Shown one piece after another: positions 61,562-64,000 of a stretch of DNA of 64,000 nucleotides. Position 1 is the stretch's first letter, and every line of letters starts with the position of its first letter. The translations under genes were made by a program, and so were the position numbers. The notes below the pieces were generated by a model. It was not told the DNA's origin, did not search any database, and worked only from the letters and a program-made list of their open reading frames with translations. Source of the stretch: Xestospongia bergquistia (taxonomy: Eukaryota > Porifera > Demospongiae > Haplosclerida > Petrosiidae); contig OZ014411.1 of assembly GCA_963965975.1 (NCBI GenBank), forward strand, positions 16,830,446 to 16,894,445, given 5' to 3'.

Positions 61562-64000
61562 TTAGAGCACTTGAACTCGCCAGTTTGATTTGTCACATAT
61601 ATATAGATATCCATCAGGATCAATAGCTAATCCTGAAGGATTTTTGAAAAGTCCCTTTTCATATCGCTCTCCTTTTCCACCAAATTTCCTCATAAACTTT
61701 CCATCAAGGGTAAACTCAGCAATGGTGTGATCACGACAGTCACTCACATAAACATATTCTTTACTAATGGCAATCCCTTCTGGACTATAAAGATGATCTA
61801 CACCAAACTCAGTTAGAAAATTGCCTTTGATAGAAAGTTTCTGAATACGCTTGTTAAATTTGTCTACAACATAAATATTCCCACTTTCATCAAAGTCAAT
61901 TGAGTATGGACGACGGAACTCCTTAGGTCTTATGCCAGCAGTGCTACCAATCTGGTGAGAAAATGTCAAATCCTCGTTGAGTACTTGAATGCGGTGATTT
62001 TCTGCATCACAGACATATATTTGACCTGATATTGGATGAACACCAATTCCAACTGGTAATTTGAATTCCAGAGGAGCACTACCAGACATACCAACAGATG
62101 TGATATATTTGATATACTCTCCTCTATCTCCTACAGCAATTGTGAATTCTCGAATACACTGGTTGTTCTGATCAACCAACAAAATCCGATCATTTCTTGT
62201 GACAGCAACACCAGCAGGACAAGATAACATTTCTTCGTTTATTTTGTGTGCAAAGAAACAAACATTTCTTCCTTCATTATCAAATACAGTAACACGATTT
62301 CCATAATATTCTGTCATAATAATATAACCTTTGTTGTTGGTCAATGCAATCCCCCAAGGATGATCAAGATGTGATATAGTTGTAATCCATCTATCTTGTT
62401 GTAGAGGTGAAGGAACCATAGGTATCATTTCAGCAGTGTGATCAAGATCTAACTTTACAAGAAGCTGATGCTCACAAGATAACTCTGGTTTGTACTCTAT
62501 CATGTAGGTATCAGCAGCTCTGCGAAGAGGTACTATTAATTATAAAAAAATAGCTCCAAACAAGAAGCAATAATGACATGCATACCAATTCTGTTAGAAC
62601 TTGAGTCTGCATACTTCATTTTTTCTGTATGTTCATAATATATAAATTGTAATGTGTATACAATTAAGATATTTACCATTTACATATGATCTTTCTTTAT
62701 TCAACACTTCATTGTTTTTTTCAATCAGTGATGGAGCATCAATACTGAATTCAGTCACGATTGATGATCCTACAGCTAAACATAAATTAAAAATGAACAT
62801 CAATTTGTACATGTCAGTCCTTACCAGAGTCATCAGAGAACACAGATGAACTGTCGTCATTTTTGTGAATTTCATCCAATTGTATTGAATGAGAACCTAA
62901 ATTTGTAATCAAGGAATGAAAACAAAGAAGGTCTACTTTAAAACTAAATTGCACTTTTTCTTCACATAATTTCTCAATAAATGCTATGAATGTACTAATG
63001 ATGTTTGGTTGCCCCATTTTGGATGCTTCTATAAGCTCTGGTAAGAAATTATTATGTTTCGGAAGTAATGCTTCTATTAATTTATATGAATTGTCGCGAA
63101 GAGAAACTGTTAAGGCTGTATCTCCACCTTTAGTGGTTTGAGATAAATTAGTATCGAATTCAAGCAGAAGTTTTACCATTTCCAAATGCTTATTTTCACA
63201 AGCTATTATGAGAGCTGTTTTACCATCCTGTCTCTGAATGTTAGGATTAGCATTAGCGTTGAGTAAGTGTCGAGCAATCAAGTATTCATTTTTTTCACTG
63301 GCTATCATGAGAGCTGTAGACCCTCTATAATCTTGAATGTCTGGTGTAGTAATTTTGTCCTCTTTACATTCAGGTGTGGCAATTAGTGCTATTTTCCCTT
63401 CTTCATCTTGGTAGTTAATGTTAATTTCTAATTGAAGTAGGAAACAAGCTGCTTCAGTGTTAGCAACTTTTACAGCTTGCAGAATAGCGAAGTCAAAAGT
63501 AAAGTTATTATTTTCTTCTCCTTCTAGAATTAGTTTGCCATTGATGATAAGTTGAAAGATTCCAATAAGGTGCATAAATTGAAGCTTTTCTTGAGTATGA
63601 GCTATAAGAGAGTCAACTTGAGTATCTTGAACTGCATATTCAATACAAACTGACCCTGAAAATATTTGAATATGATTCCAAAGAGATTGACCTTCAAGAC
63701 GAGGCAATAAATGAGATATCAAAGTTTTGAAATGTTTTATAGCAACATTACTCCATGGTTTGTTGAAGAAAATAGCTACCTCAGGTGATTCAGAGTTCGA
63801 AAATGGAGAAACATAAACACTTCTCAAATATTCACGCAATGCAATTACAGATTGTGTCTCTCGAAAAGTTTCAGCTGATGTTGAATGAGCTTGGAGCTCT
63901 GTCACGAGATTTCCTTTTACAAACTTCTCAGTGATTACTTCAATCACTTCACAGTCAAGAAAATCAGAGTAACGTTCCAGTCTTTGAAAGAGTTGCATAA
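61562..64000 (-). CDS. Ankyrin-repeat / NHL-repeat protein, 3' part of gene (runs off the right edge)
   Basis: Minus-strand exons: ≥63998-62825, 62775-62677, 62624-62586, 62532-61562, all GT/AG and in phase, with a TAA at 61564. The first visible exon has an N-terminal region I do not recognise (L-D-C-E-V-I-E-V-I). About four ankyrin repeats follow (T-A-L-M-I-A-S, T-A-L-I-I-A-C and others). Three small segments form a Ser/acid-rich linker. The last exon encodes six NHL repeats (such as P-V-G-I-G-V, P-S-G-L-A-I-D-P-D-G-Y-L-Y-I-C-D), expected to fold as a six-bladed propeller. NHL propellers bind RNA or protein in TRIM-NHL proteins, but no RING or B-box is visible. A Met occurs at 63998, but the exon probably continues beyond the window. 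It lies outside the tandem duplication. Confidence 0.85.

Overview
The window is AT-rich animal DNA: intron-containing genes with canonical GT/AG junctions, several introns of only about 45-85 bp, and many decayed DNA transposons. Gene content points to a sponge. There are two type-2 chitin synthases carrying two SAM domains ahead of a C-terminal membrane pair, a 2'-5'-oligoadenylate-synthetase-like gene, and an ankyrin-NHL repeat gene of a kind I associate with demosponges. Amphimedon or a close relative is my guess; the sequence alone does not prove the species.

The dominant structure is a direct tandem duplication with a period near 31-32 kb. Unit A runs from the left edge to about 29.73 kb and unit B from about 29.7 or 32.09 kb to about 61.35 kb. 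Each unit holds, in the same order, a Ty3/gypsy remnant, an array of roughly 0.8-kb repeats, a putative untranslated first exon, a nine-exon chitin synthase (A 11187-16524, B 41935-47305; both rebuild to 1380 aa), an AT-rich spacer, and an OAS-like gene. Comparing the copies dates later events. A hAT element (1216-3589) and a 575-bp long-TIR element (9671-10245) entered A only. A 240-bp MITE (34610-34849) and a roughly 500-bp insert entered B only. The spacer after the chitin synthase was replaced almost completely.

In A the spacer (17-25 kb) holds an orphan ankyrin exon, a 2.2-kb minisatellite whose units each carry a splice-acceptor/donor-like motif, a 0.8-kb repeat pair, a GIY-YIG-like small gene and an orphan protein-kinase exon. 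In B it holds a decayed third piece of chitin-synthase exon 9, a pair of 402-bp inverted repeats and, between them, a small two-exon gene of unknown function.

The B copy of the OAS-like gene (54388-55811) rebuilds into seven phase-consistent exons, 286 aa, with the nucleotidyltransferase GS...DxD signature, the third acidic residue and the OAS C-terminal region. The A copy (28353-29131) is a pseudogene. Beyond the duplication lie a degenerate zinc-finger ORF, a foldback element, a dead piggyBac element (58.4-60.3 kb), and the 3' part of an ankyrin-NHL gene on the minus strand (61562 to the right edge).

Functionally, the duplicated cassette pairs a cell-surface polysaccharide synthase with a candidate nucleotide second-messenger or antiviral enzyme. 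Both chitin synthases look intact, whereas only one OAS-like copy survives. All coordinates and splice models come from reading the sequence by eye.
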